NCBI GenBank assembly: GCA_963677885.1
Contig: OY782500.1
Location: 3,162,001 to 3,226,000 of the forward strand
Length of the DNA stretch: 64,000 bases
Direction: 5' to 3'
Source: UBA1351 sp963677885
GTDB taxonomy: Bacteria > Bacillota > Clostridia > Lachnospirales > Vallitaleaceae
Shown: one piece after another, positions 36,212 to 45,108 of the stretch
Numbering within the stretch: the stretch's first letter is position 1
How the letters are laid out: the number at the start of each line of letters is the position of its first letter
The notes under the pieces: generated by a model
What the model was told of the DNA's origin: nothing
What the model saw: the letters and a program-made list of their open reading frames with translations, nothing else
The model's database searches: none
Made by a program: the position numbers and the translations under genes

Positions 36212-38542
36212 TTATGAATGATGAGACGCTTTTTTGAAGGCATCTTCTTCAGATAAAGGCTTGTCGTAAAAATAACCCTGCAGCATGGAACACTGTAGCG
36301 ACTTAAGGAGTTCGACTTGATCCTTTTCCTCAACCCCTTCAGCGACGGTTTTCAGTTCAAAACTTTCAGCCATATTAATGATATTTTTGACCATCAGTCG
36401 ATGGCGTTTATTGGTATGAATATGGTCGATGAAACTCTTGTCGATTTTGATAACATCAATGGGCATTTGATTCAGGTGATTGAGGGATGAATAACCGGTT
36501 CCAAAATCATCCAGATAAATCCGTAAGCCATGGAGTTTCAATTCGGTGAGGACCAAAATAGCCAGTTCATAATTCTCAATAACCGCTGATTCGGTTATTT
36601 CAATGACGATGTTTTTAGGGTTGGTTTGATAGGTTTCCAATATGTCCATAAACTTCTTGGCAAAGTTATCACTAAGGAGTTGCTTGGTGGAGATATTCAC
36701 GGACAGGTAAAAGTCGTCATTGAGACGACTCAATTTGTTGGAGAAGAGACAGGCGGCCTTAATGATATGGTCACCAAGGTCATTAATGAAACCTGTATTT
36801 TCAGCCAAGGGAATAAAGACGCCTGGTGAAACAAAACCGTGTTTTCTGGACTGCCATCTAACCAATGCTTCAAAGCCTACAATTTCCTCAGTTGTTGAGT
36901 TGATGATCGGCTGATAGTTGAGATAGATTTCATTCCTTGCGATACTTTTCTCAAGTGAATTAATGAGCATAAGCCGGTCTTGAATTTCTTTTTGATAGTC
37001 ATCGTTATAGAAGATGTAGCCATTTTTGCCGTTCTCCTTCACTTGATACATAGCAATTTCAGCATGACGAATGATTTCTATAACCTCTAGGTTGTTGCCC
37101 GATTTGGCAATTCCGATACTGTAGTTAATGAGAAATTCAGTTTCCTCATAATAGAATTGATGCTTGTTGGTGGTAATCTCACCAATCAAGGACTGGAGGT
37201 TACATTTTTCTGACATTATAATACAAAAATCATCAGACCCTGTCCGACCTATGAGCATTTGCTCACTAATCATATTACTCAGAGACTCGGCGATACCTTT
37301 TATAAGGGCGTCACCGACTTCGTAACCAAAGGTATCGTTATAATACTTAAAGTTGTCAATATCAAGAAGGACTACCTGAAAGGGTTTTCTACGCATGGTG
37401 AAGCTCTTAAAGGCAGTGGCCAAGAGGCCGGTTCGGTTATAGAGCCCAGTCAGATTGTCCCGGTAGGCAAGGTCATATATTTTATCAGCCTGCTTACGCT
37501 CGGTAGTTATATTTCGCAGGTTGATCAGTATATAGTCATTATCCTGGTTATCAGGCCGGTAATAGATCATAGTTACATTAATAAATCTTTCGATAGATCC
37601 GTTGGTAAAAAATATTTCCAATGTTTCTTTTCTGGAAGTTTTGGATGTGATTCGGGTAAAAGCATGGTTAAAATCTTCAAAGTTGTCTTCAGACATATAT
37701 TGGCCTAGTTTATCTAGTTTAAGATCATTGGATTCAAGACCAATAATTGAGGCCGCCTTGTCAGTCATAGTCATGACACCGGCTTTAATATCATATTCAA
37801 TAAGGCCTTCTTCAGAAGCTTCGATGATAGCCGTCTGTTGCTTCAGTAGGAATTGACTCTTATCGTTGAGTTTGGTTATTTCTTCAAATTGTTTCAGCAT
37901 GGTTTCTTCTGTAGCAATATACTCCTCATTCAGTGCCGTCAGTTCCATGTTGTTCTGAAGGGATATTTCCAACTCTTCTTCCAGTCTACGGTTATACCAG
38001 TTGAAAAGGTTTAGGGTCCGAAGATATACAAAAGCCAATATTAATATAGAAGTAACCACATTATAAATGTAGTTGTTATCAATAGTCAGTTCCACGGGAT
38101 CAATTTGAAAGGCACTCATGACAAAAGACAAGATGGCTAATAAGCTGTAAGCAAGTATAATTTTAGGATGGAAGGTGGTCAGCATAACTGCCAATAGGAC
38201 AAAAACTGTGACGGCAACCGTTAAAATGTGACGGTCTTGAGAAAAAACATAGACACCTTGGGTTATAACAAGACTTGATACCAGGTAGAGGAAGAGTTGG
38301 TGTTCATATTTTTTGATATCGTGGCGGATAAAGGTAATGAAGGCCGCAACCAAGACAAACATAACCAGTACTTTGCCTAATCCGGCTGCTAGAGCAAGAT
38401 TGTTGTCACCGTAGAGGATCAGGTGAATACTAATGGAAATGCCAGAAAGAATCAGATAAATCATAAAGGTTTCAAAAGTCACCTGTGATTTTTTCTTTTG
38501 GATGGTTTGTTTCATATCGTGATAATTGGCCTGTTGATTCAT
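36212..38542 (-). CDS. Membrane GGDEF-EAL cyclic-di-GMP protein
   Basis: A 776-residue protein: about six membrane helices (20-175), a short coiled coil (about 180-235), a PAS-like domain (about 240-345), GGDEF (about 355-510) and EAL (about 520-770). The EAL domain looks active: FEALVRW, IVIEITESA, LDDFGTGYSSLNHL and EGVEE are all present. The GGDEF loop reads GSDDF and no RxxD inhibitory site precedes it, so cyclase activity is doubtful. The protein is most likely a cyclic-di-GMP phosphodiesterase, with the degenerate GGDEF possibly sensing GTP. It stands alone with its own terminator. Confidence 0.9.
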   Translation of the reverse strand: MNQQANYHDMKQTIQKKKSQVTFETFMIYLILSGISISIHLILYGDNNLALAAGLGKVLVMFVLVAAFITFIRHDIKKYEHQLFLYLVSSLVITQGVYVFSQDRHILTVAVTVFVLLAVMLTTFHPKIILAYSLLAILSFVMSAFQIDPVELTIDNNYIYNVVTSILILAFVYLRTLNLFNWYNRRLEEELEISLQNNMELTALNEEYIATEETMLKQFEEITKLNDKSQFLLKQQTAIIEASEEGLIEYDIKAGVMTMTDKAASIIGLESNDLKLDKLGQYMSEDNFEDFNHAFTRITSKTSRKETLEIFFTNGSIERFINVTMIYYRPDNQDNDYILINLRNITTERKQADKIYDLAYRDNLTGLYNRTGLLATAFKSFTMRRKPFQVVLLDIDNFKYYNDTFGYEVGDALIKGIAESLSNMISEQMLIGRTGSDDFCIIMSEKCNLQSLIGEITTNKHQFYYEETEFLINYSIGIAKSGNNLEVIEIIRHAEIAMYQVKENGKNGYIFYNDDYQKEIQDRLMLINSLEKSIARNEIYLNYQPIINSTTEEIVGFEALVRWQSRKHGFVSPGVFIPLAENTGFINDLGDHIIKAACLFSNKLSRLNDDFYLSVNISTKQLLSDNFAKKFMDILETYQTNPKNIVIEITESAVIENYELAILVLTELKLHGLRIYLDDFGTGYSSLNHLNQMPIDVIKIDKSFIDHIHTNKRHRLMVKNIINMAESFELKTVAEGVEEKDQVELLKSLQCSMLQGYFYDKPLSEEDAFKKASHHS

Positions 38543-38708
38543 ATTTACCTGCCTTTTATGTATATATATACATTATATGCTTATAATTAGCGGTATTCAA
38601 TCGAATTGCAGATTGTTCATAGAAGTTTAACAAGATGGATAAATATGTTTCCATTGACCCTAAGAAGCATCTGTGTTATATTTTGACCAGTAATTAAAAG
38701 TTAATAAG

Positions 38709-38796
38709 CAGGGGAGCTGATGTGTCGGCTGAGAGGAAGCAAGAGCTTCGACCCTTAACCTGATGTGGGTAATGCCAACGTAGGAAGTCTGAGTGA
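38709..38796 (+). promoter_or_regulatory. TPP riboswitch (THI element)
   Basis: Conserved blocks of the thiamine pyrophosphate riboswitch are present in order: GGGGAGC, GGCTGAGAGG, ACCCTTAACCTGAT, GGGTAATGCC and AACGTAGGAAG. It lies about 200 bases upstream of thiM and is followed directly by a terminator hairpin, so ligand binding should stop transcription of the thiamine salvage genes. Confidence 0.93.
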
Positions 38797-38809
38797 ATGC
38801 GTATATTGG

Positions 38810-38834
38810 AGTACCCCTAGGGGTGCTTTTTTTG
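38810..38834 (+). terminator. Expression-platform terminator of the TPP riboswitch
   Basis: The palindrome ACCCCTAGGGGT (38813-38824), extended by three outer pairs, forms a stem with a small loop and is followed by seven T. Confidence 0.85.
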
Positions 38835-38844
38835 TTAACTAAAA

Positions 38845-38939
38845 AATTGCTCTGAACGAGTCAATTTCTGTCGACAGCTGGAGCAATTCGCGAAGCGAAA
38901 CCAGCGTCGTTAAACGACGCTTTTGTTCTTTGCTGGTTT
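38845..38939 (+). other. Second structured leader element with terminator-like hairpin
   Basis: Downstream of the riboswitch terminator, AATTGCTC (38845-38852) pairs with GAGCAATT (38881-38888), enclosing the palindrome CTGTCGACAG. Next, GCGTCGTTAAACGACGC (38904-38920) is a perfect seven-pair hairpin followed by TTTTGTTCTT, like a second terminator. AAACCAGC (38898-38905) can instead pair with GCTGGTTT (38932-38939), overlapping the foot of that hairpin. It is GC-richer than its surroundings. It could be an additional attenuator or a small repeat-type element. Confidence 0.55.
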
Positions 38940-38997
38940 ATCAGGTGTGATTGTGCAATACTATCTATACATTGAAATATGACAATTGGGAGATAAG

Positions 38998-39924
38998 ATG
39001 AGAAAAGAGAGCCTGTACCAATACGTGGAAGCTATAAAAGAACAAAATCCAAGAATTCATAATATAACCAATATGGTGACGATTAATGACTGTGCCAATA
39101 TCCTTTTGGCGGTTGGAGCATCGCCGATAATGGCTGATGATATCAAGGAAGTTGAGCAGGTGACATCCGTCTGCAAGGGCCTGAATATAAACATTGGGAC
39201 TCTCCAGGAGTCAAAAATACCTTCCATGGTGGTGGCAGGCAAGACAGCTAATCAAAATCAGATACCGGTAGTCCTGGATCCGGTGGGCCTTGGTGCTTCG
39301 TCTTTTAGGCAGGAGACGGTAAAAAAGCTATTGGAGCAAGTTCAATTTTCTGTTATCAAGGGGAACATGTCCGAGATAAAAACTCTCATTAAGCTTGTCA
39401 ATGAAGAAGCTTTCATGACTCAAGATATTCATGGTATTGATGCCAATACTCATGACCTTATGATGCCTAAGGATTTGTATCAAATCCTTGCGCCCATTAA
39501 GGAAACTGCCAAGAGGCTGAAAACCACCATCATTGCCACTGGGCCCTTGGATATGGTTACCGATGGTTATAGAACAGCTGTCATCGATAATGGACACCCC
39601 TTGATGGAGAAAGTCAGTGGAGCAGGCTGCATGCTTTCATCCTTGCTTACTGCCTTTATCGGCACAGAATCTAATGAAAAGCCATTAGAGGATATGAATA
39701 AGAAGAAGAAACCTGTACATGATATCTTTTATAAAGCAGTATCTGGCGTGGTAACCATGGGAATAGCCGGTCAAATAGCCCACAACCGTCTGGTTAATAC
39801 CGGTGGTGGGTCCGGTTCTTATAAGACTTTGCTTATAGATGCTCTTGATCAGATGGAAGAAAGAATATGGCTAAGAAAGTCCAGGATAAGCTGGATATGT
39901 GAAGAAGAGGGGGTAAAAGGATGA
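38998..39924 (+). CDS. thiM: Hydroxyethylthiazole kinase
   Basis: About 308 residues from ATG 38998 (GGGAG upstream; an in-frame TTG at 38986 overlaps the ribosome binding site). It phosphorylates 4-methyl-5-(2-hydroxyethyl)thiazole for thiamine salvage. Motifs: HNITNMVTINDCANILLAVG near residue 21, PVVLDPVGLGASSFR near 85, SVIKGNMSEI near 112, and the catalytic VSGAGCMLSSL near 205. It is some 40 residues longer than usual, with extra stretches around 130-150 and 225-245. The stop overlaps the thiED start by four bases. Confidence 0.92.
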   Translation: MRKESLYQYVEAIKEQNPRIHNITNMVTINDCANILLAVGASPIMADDIKEVEQVTSVCKGLNINIGTLQESKIPSMVVAGKTANQNQIPVVLDPVGLGASSFRQETVKKLLEQVQFSVIKGNMSEIKTLIKLVNEEAFMTQDIHGIDANTHDLMMPKDLYQILAPIKETAKRLKTTIIATGPLDMVTDGYRTAVIDNGHPLMEKVSGAGCMLSSLLTAFIGTESNEKPLEDMNKKKKPVHDIFYKAVSGVVTMGIAGQIAHNRLVNTGGGSGSYKTLLIDALDQMEERIWLRKSRISWICEEEGVKG

Positions 39925-41360
39925 CCAAATATAAGGTAAAAGACTGTCTATGGTTTTACGGTGTTACTGATAAGACATGGCTAAATGGAAGAAAGCTTCA
40001 TCATGTGGTAGAAGAAGCTATCATCGGTGGAGCTACTATGATTCAATATAGGGAAAAAGAAGGAGAGGATAGTGATTTACTTGATGAAGCCTTAAGGATC
40101 CGGAAAGTGTGCTCCAAACATGGAGTTCCCTTGATTATCAACAACCGTGTAGGCCTTGCTAAGGACTGCCAGGCTGATGGGATTCATCTGGGGCAAAGCG
40201 ATATGGATATAAAATCTGCCAGGGAAATTCTTGGAAAAGATGTCATCATAGGTGCGACGGTCAAAACCCTTGACCAGGCTTTGAAAGCTCAAGAAGACGG
40301 TGCCGATTACCTAGGATCCGGTGCAGTTTTTGGATCGACAACCAAGTTGGATACCATGACACTGGACCATGACATATTGAGGAAAATATGTAAGACAGTC
40401 TCTATTCCGGTCGTCGCTATTGGTGGCATCAGTGAATATAATATTTCAAAACTTGAAGGATTGGGCCTTGATGGTGTGGCCCTTGTATCATCTTTATTTA
40501 ATCGTGATCATGTTGAAAAGGCAGGAAAAAATATAGGTCTATCCATTAACAAGTATATAAAACCAAGAGTCAAGACCACCTTAAGAACCGTCTTAACTAT
40601 AGCCGGTTCAGATTCTTCAGGTGGAGCTGGTATTCAGGCAGACCTAAAAACCATGACTATGCATGGTGTCTATGGTATGTCTGCCATTACAGCCTTAACA
40701 GCCCAAAATACTCAGGGAGTATATGGAATTCGTGAAGTAGAGCCTGAATTTGTGGGAGTCCAGTTGGACGCCATCTTTCAGGATATTCCGCCTCAGGCTA
40801 TTAAAATCGGTATGGTGGCAAGTCCAGGAATCATTCATATGATCGCAGATAAACTCATAGAATATAGGGCGGCCAGTATTGTCCTTGATCCGGTTATGGT
40901 CTCAACCAGTGGCTCCTCACTTATTAGTGGAGAAGCAAAAAAGGTCCTGGAAGAGAGACTCTTTCCATTGGCAAGCCTGATTACTCCAAATATTCCTGAA
41001 GCTGAGGTATTATGCGGATATTCTATTGCAACTGAGAAAGATATGATAAGTGCAGCCAAACTTATAGCCTGGAAGAATAAAGGACCAGTCCTCATTAAAG
41101 GTGGCCACTTTGGACAAGAGGCCAAGGATTTACTGTATGACAAGGGTAGGGAAATCTGGTTGAGTGCACCTCGGATTCCCAATGCCAATACCCATGGGAC
41201 AGGCTGTACCTTGTCCTCAGCAATCGCTTCCAATCTTGCAAAAGGCTACAGCCTGGAAAACAGTGTCAGGTTAGCCAAGGCCTATATCCATGGAGCCATT
41301 GAAGCAGGCCTGAACCTTGGTCAAGGCTCAGGTCCTCTTAATCATATGTACAGCATATAA
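39921..41360 (+). CDS. Fused thiamine-phosphate synthase / HMP(-P) kinase
   Basis: A 479-residue bifunctional protein. Residues about 8-205 are ThiE (MIQYREKEG, INNRVGLAKDCQADGIHLGQSD, GAVFGSTTK, VVAIGGI), which joins HMP-PP to thiazole phosphate. Residues about 215-475 are ThiD (VLTIAGSDSSGGAGIQADLKT, AIKIGMV, VLDPVMVSTSG, LITPNIPEAE, THGTGCTLSSAIA), which phosphorylates HMP and HMP-P. With thiM this is a complete salvage route from HMP and thiazole to thiamine phosphate. No de novo genes (thiC, thiG) are present here. Its ATG overlaps the thiM stop. Confidence 0.92.
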   Translation: MTKYKVKDCLWFYGVTDKTWLNGRKLHHVVEEAIIGGATMIQYREKEGEDSDLLDEALRIRKVCSKHGVPLIINNRVGLAKDCQADGIHLGQSDMDIKSAREILGKDVIIGATVKTLDQALKAQEDGADYLGSGAVFGSTTKLDTMTLDHDILRKICKTVSIPVVAIGGISEYNISKLEGLGLDGVALVSSLFNRDHVEKAGKNIGLSINKYIKPRVKTTLRTVLTIAGSDSSGGAGIQADLKTMTMHGVYGMSAITALTAQNTQGVYGIREVEPEFVGVQLDAIFQDIPPQAIKIGMVASPGIIHMIADKLIEYRAASIVLDPVMVSTSGSSLISGEAKKVLEERLFPLASLITPNIPEAEVLCGYSIATEKDMISAAKLIAWKNKGPVLIKGGHFGQEAKDLLYDKGREIWLSAPRIPNANTHGTGCTLSSAIASNLAKGYSLENSVRLAKAYIHGAIEAGLNLGQGSGPLNHMYSI

Positions 41361-41379
41361 AAGATGGGAAGTCTAGAAG

Positions 41380-42519
41380 TTAATTGGTGTCGTCATCGTC
41401 ACTAAGATTTTTAATCCAAACCCGACGTCTTTTGTGCTGTCTGGATTCAAAATGTTTCCATTGGGATTGGACTTTTGTGTTGGTCTCCAGCTCAGGTCCG
41501 GTCTCCGCATATTCGATACCATAATTAATGGCCGACTGGAGAATTCCGTTCATGAGAATAGCGTTGACACCCTTACCTTGATGTATAGGTGAGACAGCAA
41601 CCAGGTACATATCCAGAATCCTGTTCTTACGGATAGATTTCAGGATATGGATAAAGCCAAAGGGGAATAATCTACCCTTTGCTTTTTGCATGGCCTTGGA
41701 TAGGGAAGGCATACAGATGCCGAAGGCTACCACCTGGTCATCACTGTCGACAACCACCTGAATGAAGTCCTTGTTGACGAAACCAAAGAAGGACTTGATA
41801 TAGAGGTCGATTTGTTTTTGGCTAAGGAGGGTTGATCCAAACAAGGGGGCATAAGCCTCATTGTAGAGTTGGAAAACCTTTTCAGCCCAGGGAAGGATAT
41901 CCTTGCGGCGATTGAAGACGATTTCTCTATAGCCGTATCTGTTTTTTACCCGTTCAGAAAGTTTGCTCATAAATTCAGGGGCATCCCTAGGAATCCTGAC
42001 CTGGTATTCCACCCAGTCAATTTCCTTTTGGAAGCCAAGGGCTTTCATGTGGTTAATATAGTAGGGATGGTTGTAGATGGTAATAAACATATCCAGTTCC
42101 TGAAAACCTTCAACCAGCATGCCCTGGTGGTCCATATCTGTAAAACCCATTGGCCCGTGGATACCGGACATATTTTTGGACTTGGTGTATTCAAGAGCTT
42201 TGTCCATCAAAGCTTTTGACACATCATAATCATCTATAAAGTCAAAATGACTGAATCTCGTGAGAGACTCCTTCCATTTTTTATTGCTTTCATGATTAAT
42301 AAGGACAGCGATTCGACCAACCAGTTCACCATCCCTAAGAGCTATAAAAAAGGCGCTTTCACAAAAGTCATAGGCAGGATTTTTATCCTTGTCTAGGGTG
42401 TCAAATGCATCGCCTAAAAGGTCAGGTACGTAATATGGATTTTTCTTATATAATGAGTTGGAGAATGCGACGAATTTCTTAAGATCTTTCTTGGTTGAAA
42501 CCTCTTTGATGGTTACCAT
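41380..42519 (-). CDS. GNAT-type acyltransferase, long form
   Basis: About 379 residues. I choose the ATG at 42519 because GGAGG lies five bases before it; the in-frame ATG at 42531 has none. The C-terminal half carries an acetyl-CoA-binding-like motif (LVAVSPIHQGKGVNAILMNGIL) and the N-terminal half a second GNAT-like segment (FFIALRDGELVGRIAVLINHE), so it may be a tandem GNAT. This long family is widespread in Firmicutes without a known substrate. It converges with thiED. Confidence 0.75.
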   Translation of the reverse strand: MVTIKEVSTKKDLKKFVAFSNSLYKKNPYYVPDLLGDAFDTLDKDKNPAYDFCESAFFIALRDGELVGRIAVLINHESNKKWKESLTRFSHFDFIDDYDVSKALMDKALEYTKSKNMSGIHGPMGFTDMDHQGMLVEGFQELDMFITIYNHPYYINHMKALGFQKEIDWVEYQVRIPRDAPEFMSKLSERVKNRYGYREIVFNRRKDILPWAEKVFQLYNEAYAPLFGSTLLSQKQIDLYIKSFFGFVNKDFIQVVVDSDDQVVAFGICMPSLSKAMQKAKGRLFPFGFIHILKSIRKNRILDMYLVAVSPIHQGKGVNAILMNGILQSAINYGIEYAETGPELETNTKVQSQWKHFESRQHKRRRVWIKNLSDDDDTN

Positions 42520-42785
42520 AAAAACCTCCACATGGAATAAGATATGTCTATTATATATCCTCCAGGACCAGCCTGTAAATACAAGGAAGATTTACGGTGA
42601 AATTCCTATTTTGGTCTTATGATTTCGGTCTTGGGTTTTATCAGGCCCTAAACTGGACAATTGGAAGCAAATTGTGTATTATTCAGTATGCACCACTTTT
42701 ATTTTGGGCAAAAAGTGATAGAATATATGAGTGGAAAAATATAAAGAGATAAGGGGACAGTCATATGGATAACGGAGGATTAGCT

Positions 42786-43388
42786 ATGGAAGATATGTCG
42801 GGATATGGCGGATTTGTAGAGATGCCTGAAGGTGTTGACCGGTGGAACTGGGGCGCTTTTTGGTTGACTTGGATCTGGGGATATAAAAATGAGGTTATGA
42901 TAGGATTTCTTGGCCTGGTACCGGTAGTCAATATTTTCATTATGATTTACCTGGGCAAGAATGGAAATAAGTTGGCTTGGCAGAATAGGCATTGGCCACA
43001 TTTTAGTGACTTTGACAGTGCTCAGCGTAAATGGGCAAGAGCTGGATGGATTTTAGCACCCTTGTTTGTAGCTATCTACTTACTGATTGGATATAATTAT
43101 TACTATTTGGAAACCCAGGAAGACTATATTACAGCAGAGTCTCTGAGAATGATTAATGAAAGTGAAGAGGCCATCCGCTTTATTGGCGGAGATGTTGAGA
43201 TAACCAGATATATCCGTGGTTCAGGTTTCTTTTTCCTGGAGTCCACCTACTCCATCATGGTGGATGCCAAGTATGGTAAGTACTGGGCGGCTGTAAGGCT
43301 TGATGAAAATGGAGAGGTGAATGAGATTCTCTTGTCCCATCGATTCCTAATTGAAGGTTTTAAAGAAGTGATCATTACAAAAGAATAA
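42786..43388 (+). CDS. Membrane protein of unknown function
   Basis: About 200 residues from ATG 42786, seven bases after GGAGG; an ATG at 42765 is possible but has a poorer site. The order is WNWGAFWLTWIWGYKN, one membrane helix (about 38-55, GLVPVVNIFIMIYLG), a loop with NKLAWQNRHW, a second helix (about 84-104), then a soluble tail of about 90 residues. The tail loosely resembles Coa1/Tim21-type domains (FIGGDVEITRYIRGSGFFF ... WAAVRLDENGEV), which is uncertain. The upstream 266-base gap shows no firm promoter. Confidence 0.6.
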   Translation: MEDMSGYGGFVEMPEGVDRWNWGAFWLTWIWGYKNEVMIGFLGLVPVVNIFIMIYLGKNGNKLAWQNRHWPHFSDFDSAQRKWARAGWILAPLFVAIYLLIGYNYYYLETQEDYITAESLRMINESEEAIRFIGGDVEITRYIRGSGFFFLESTYSIMVDAKYGKYWAAVRLDENGEVNEILLSHRFLIEGFKEVIITKE

Positions 43389-43402
43389 AAAGTATATGAA
43401 TA

Positions 43403-43433
43403 AGAGCCAGGATTGATTAAATCCTGGCTCTTT
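43403..43433. terminator. Bidirectional terminator
   Basis: AAGAGCCAGGATT (43403-43415) pairs with AATCCTGGCTCTT (43421-43433) with a five-base loop. It lies between two convergent genes and ends in short T-runs on both strands. Confidence 0.8.
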
Positions 43434-43444
43434 ATGATATTGGT

Positions 43445-43960
43445 CTATGGTACTAAGATACAGTCTTCGTTTCCGGCGCTGCCGTCTTGAAGTCTCTGAC
43501 CCATTGTGCCTCTGGCTCCGCCGCCTTGATTGCCTCTGCCGCCGTTACCTTTATAAGCGTTACCAGTACCAGTGCCGTCTGCTGATTGGTTTCTCATGCC
43601 GTTGCCGTTACCTTGGCCAAGACCTGCGTTTTCATTTCTAAAGATTCCAAGGCCACCGTCTTCGCCAAGAAGGCAGTTTTCATTATCTGCTGTTTCATAA
43701 CCTTGTGGTCCTCTGCCAAATACACCAGTTTCAGCATTCTCAGTAATGTGAGCTAAGAGTAAATCGTAATCAGCTTGTGAGATAGCTCCATTGGCAAGGG
43801 CCTCGTCCAGTTGTGCGACTCTAAGGTCAAGATAAGTATCTGCGTCCATATTTGTTGCAGCAACTTCTTCGTCGGCAACATCAACATCGCTGGCAGATAC
43901 CGCCATCATGCTCATGATTAAAAGTGATAAAGTGGTTAAAGTTATTAATAGTTTTTTCAT
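43445..43960 (-). CDS. Secreted Gly/Asn-rich small protein, DUF2680-like
   Basis: About 171 residues from ATG 43960, eight bases after GGAGG. It has a clear signal peptide (KKLLITLTTLSLLIMSMMAVSA), then a helical segment (DLRVAQLDEALANGAISQADYDLLLAHI) of the kind found in DUF2680 envelope proteins. A flexible tail rich in Gly, Asn and Arg follows. Two Cys occur in similar contexts, NENCLLG in the middle and NEDCILVP at the very end. It probably works outside the membrane; the function is unknown. Confidence 0.7.
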   Translation of the reverse strand: MKKLLITLTTLSLLIMSMMAVSASDVDVADEEVAATNMDADTYLDLRVAQLDEALANGAISQADYDLLLAHITENAETGVFGRGPQGYETADNENCLLGEDGGLGIFRNENAGLGQGNGNGMRNQSADGTGTGNAYKGNGGRGNQGGGARGTMGQRLQDGSAGNEDCILVP

Positions 43961-44193
43961 TTTGAATTCCTCCAATTCATTGTTTTATTTTCATGAACCT
44001 GTTTGTTAACCGGTCATGTTTGGTATGCTTATATACTATTCCCCTTATGTGACAGGTTTGTGTACATAAAATGTAAAAAAAGGTGAATTGAAGAATTTTG
44101 GTCAAGAAATGTAATTATTAAAGTGATATGATAGATATACAGTCACCAAAGACTGGTCGGCCGACGAACCCCGGAATAGAAAGGAGAGCTGGA

Positions 44194-45108
44194 ATGGACG
44201 AAAAAAGACAGGCAGTTCGATGCATGCAGGACTATATAAAAGACAATTTGTCAAAGAAAATCAGCTTAAAAGAGCTTAGTAGAGCCGCCAACATCTCTCC
44301 TTCCTATGCAACAAAAATATTTAAGGAAGTAACCGGTTATACACCTTACTATTATATGAAATCTCTCAGACTGTCTGAAGCAGCCAAGATTTTGAGAGAT
44401 CAAGATATTAAGGTGATAGACTTAGCCCTTGATTATGTTTTTGACAGCCATGAAGGCTTTACCAGGGCCTTCTCCAAGCAATTTGGACTGCCGCCAAAAC
44501 GCTATGCCAAAGACAAGCCACCCATTCAATGGTTTCTTCCTTATCCAGTTCAAAAGACTTCCCCAGACCATGTCAATACTAAGCAAGTGACAGGAGAATC
44601 GGGAAGCAAGGAGGTATTTATGGATCAGTTTGTATTTACACAAGTTATAGAAAGACCTAAACGTAAGGCTTTAATCTTAAGAGCAAAAACAGCGACAGAA
44701 TATTTTAAATACTGTGAAGAAGTTGGATGTGATGTATGGGGGATTTTGATGAGTGTAAAAGAAGCCCTCTATGAACCGGCTGGTTTTTGGCTGCCGGACC
44801 ATCTGGTAAAAGAAGGCACTTCCAAATATGTTCAAGGGGTTGAGGTTCCCCTAGATTATGATAACGTCATACCTGAGGGTTTTGAACTCATTGACCTGGA
44901 ACCCTATAAGGTCATGATTTTCCAGGGCCAGCCCTATGATGATGAAATATTTGAAAGTGCAGTTTCCGGTATGATGGAAGCTATGAACAACTTTGACCCA
45001 CAGCTCTACGGTTTCGAATACGCACCTGACCAGGGTCCAAGATTTCAATTGGAGCCAAGAGGTGAGCGTGGTTATATTGAAGGACGTCCAGTTGTAGAGA
45101 TTAAGTAG
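44194..45108 (+). CDS. AraC regulator with GyrI-like effector domain
   Basis: About 304 residues from ATG 44194 (AAGGAG upstream). The N-terminal 100 residues are the DNA-binding domain (ISLKELSRAANISPSYATKIFKEVTGYTP ... DLALDYVFDSHEGFTRAFSKQFGLPP). Residues about 145-304 are a GyrI-like/AraC effector-binding domain (FVFTQVIERPKRKALILRAK ... YVQGVEVP ... KVMIFQGQPYDD). Relatives (Rob, SoxS-like and BmrR-like proteins) bind bulky toxic ligands and switch on efflux or detoxification genes. Its end overlaps the convergent AraC gene by eight bases. Confidence 0.85.
   Translation: MDEKRQAVRCMQDYIKDNLSKKISLKELSRAANISPSYATKIFKEVTGYTPYYYMKSLRLSEAAKILRDQDIKVIDLALDYVFDSHEGFTRAFSKQFGLPPKRYAKDKPPIQWFLPYPVQKTSPDHVNTKQVTGESGSKEVFMDQFVFTQVIERPKRKALILRAKTATEYFKYCEEVGCDVWGILMSVKEALYEPAGFWLPDHLVKEGTSKYVQGVEVPLDYDNVIPEGFELIDLEPYKVMIFQGQPYDDEIFESAVSGMMEAMNNFDPQLYGFEYAPDQGPRFQLEPRGERGYIEGRPVVEIK

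Noticed and set aside
37259..37708. 149-codon plus-strand frame inside the GGDEF-EAL gene
   Set aside because: It is antisense to the PAS and GGDEF domains; no family resemblance.
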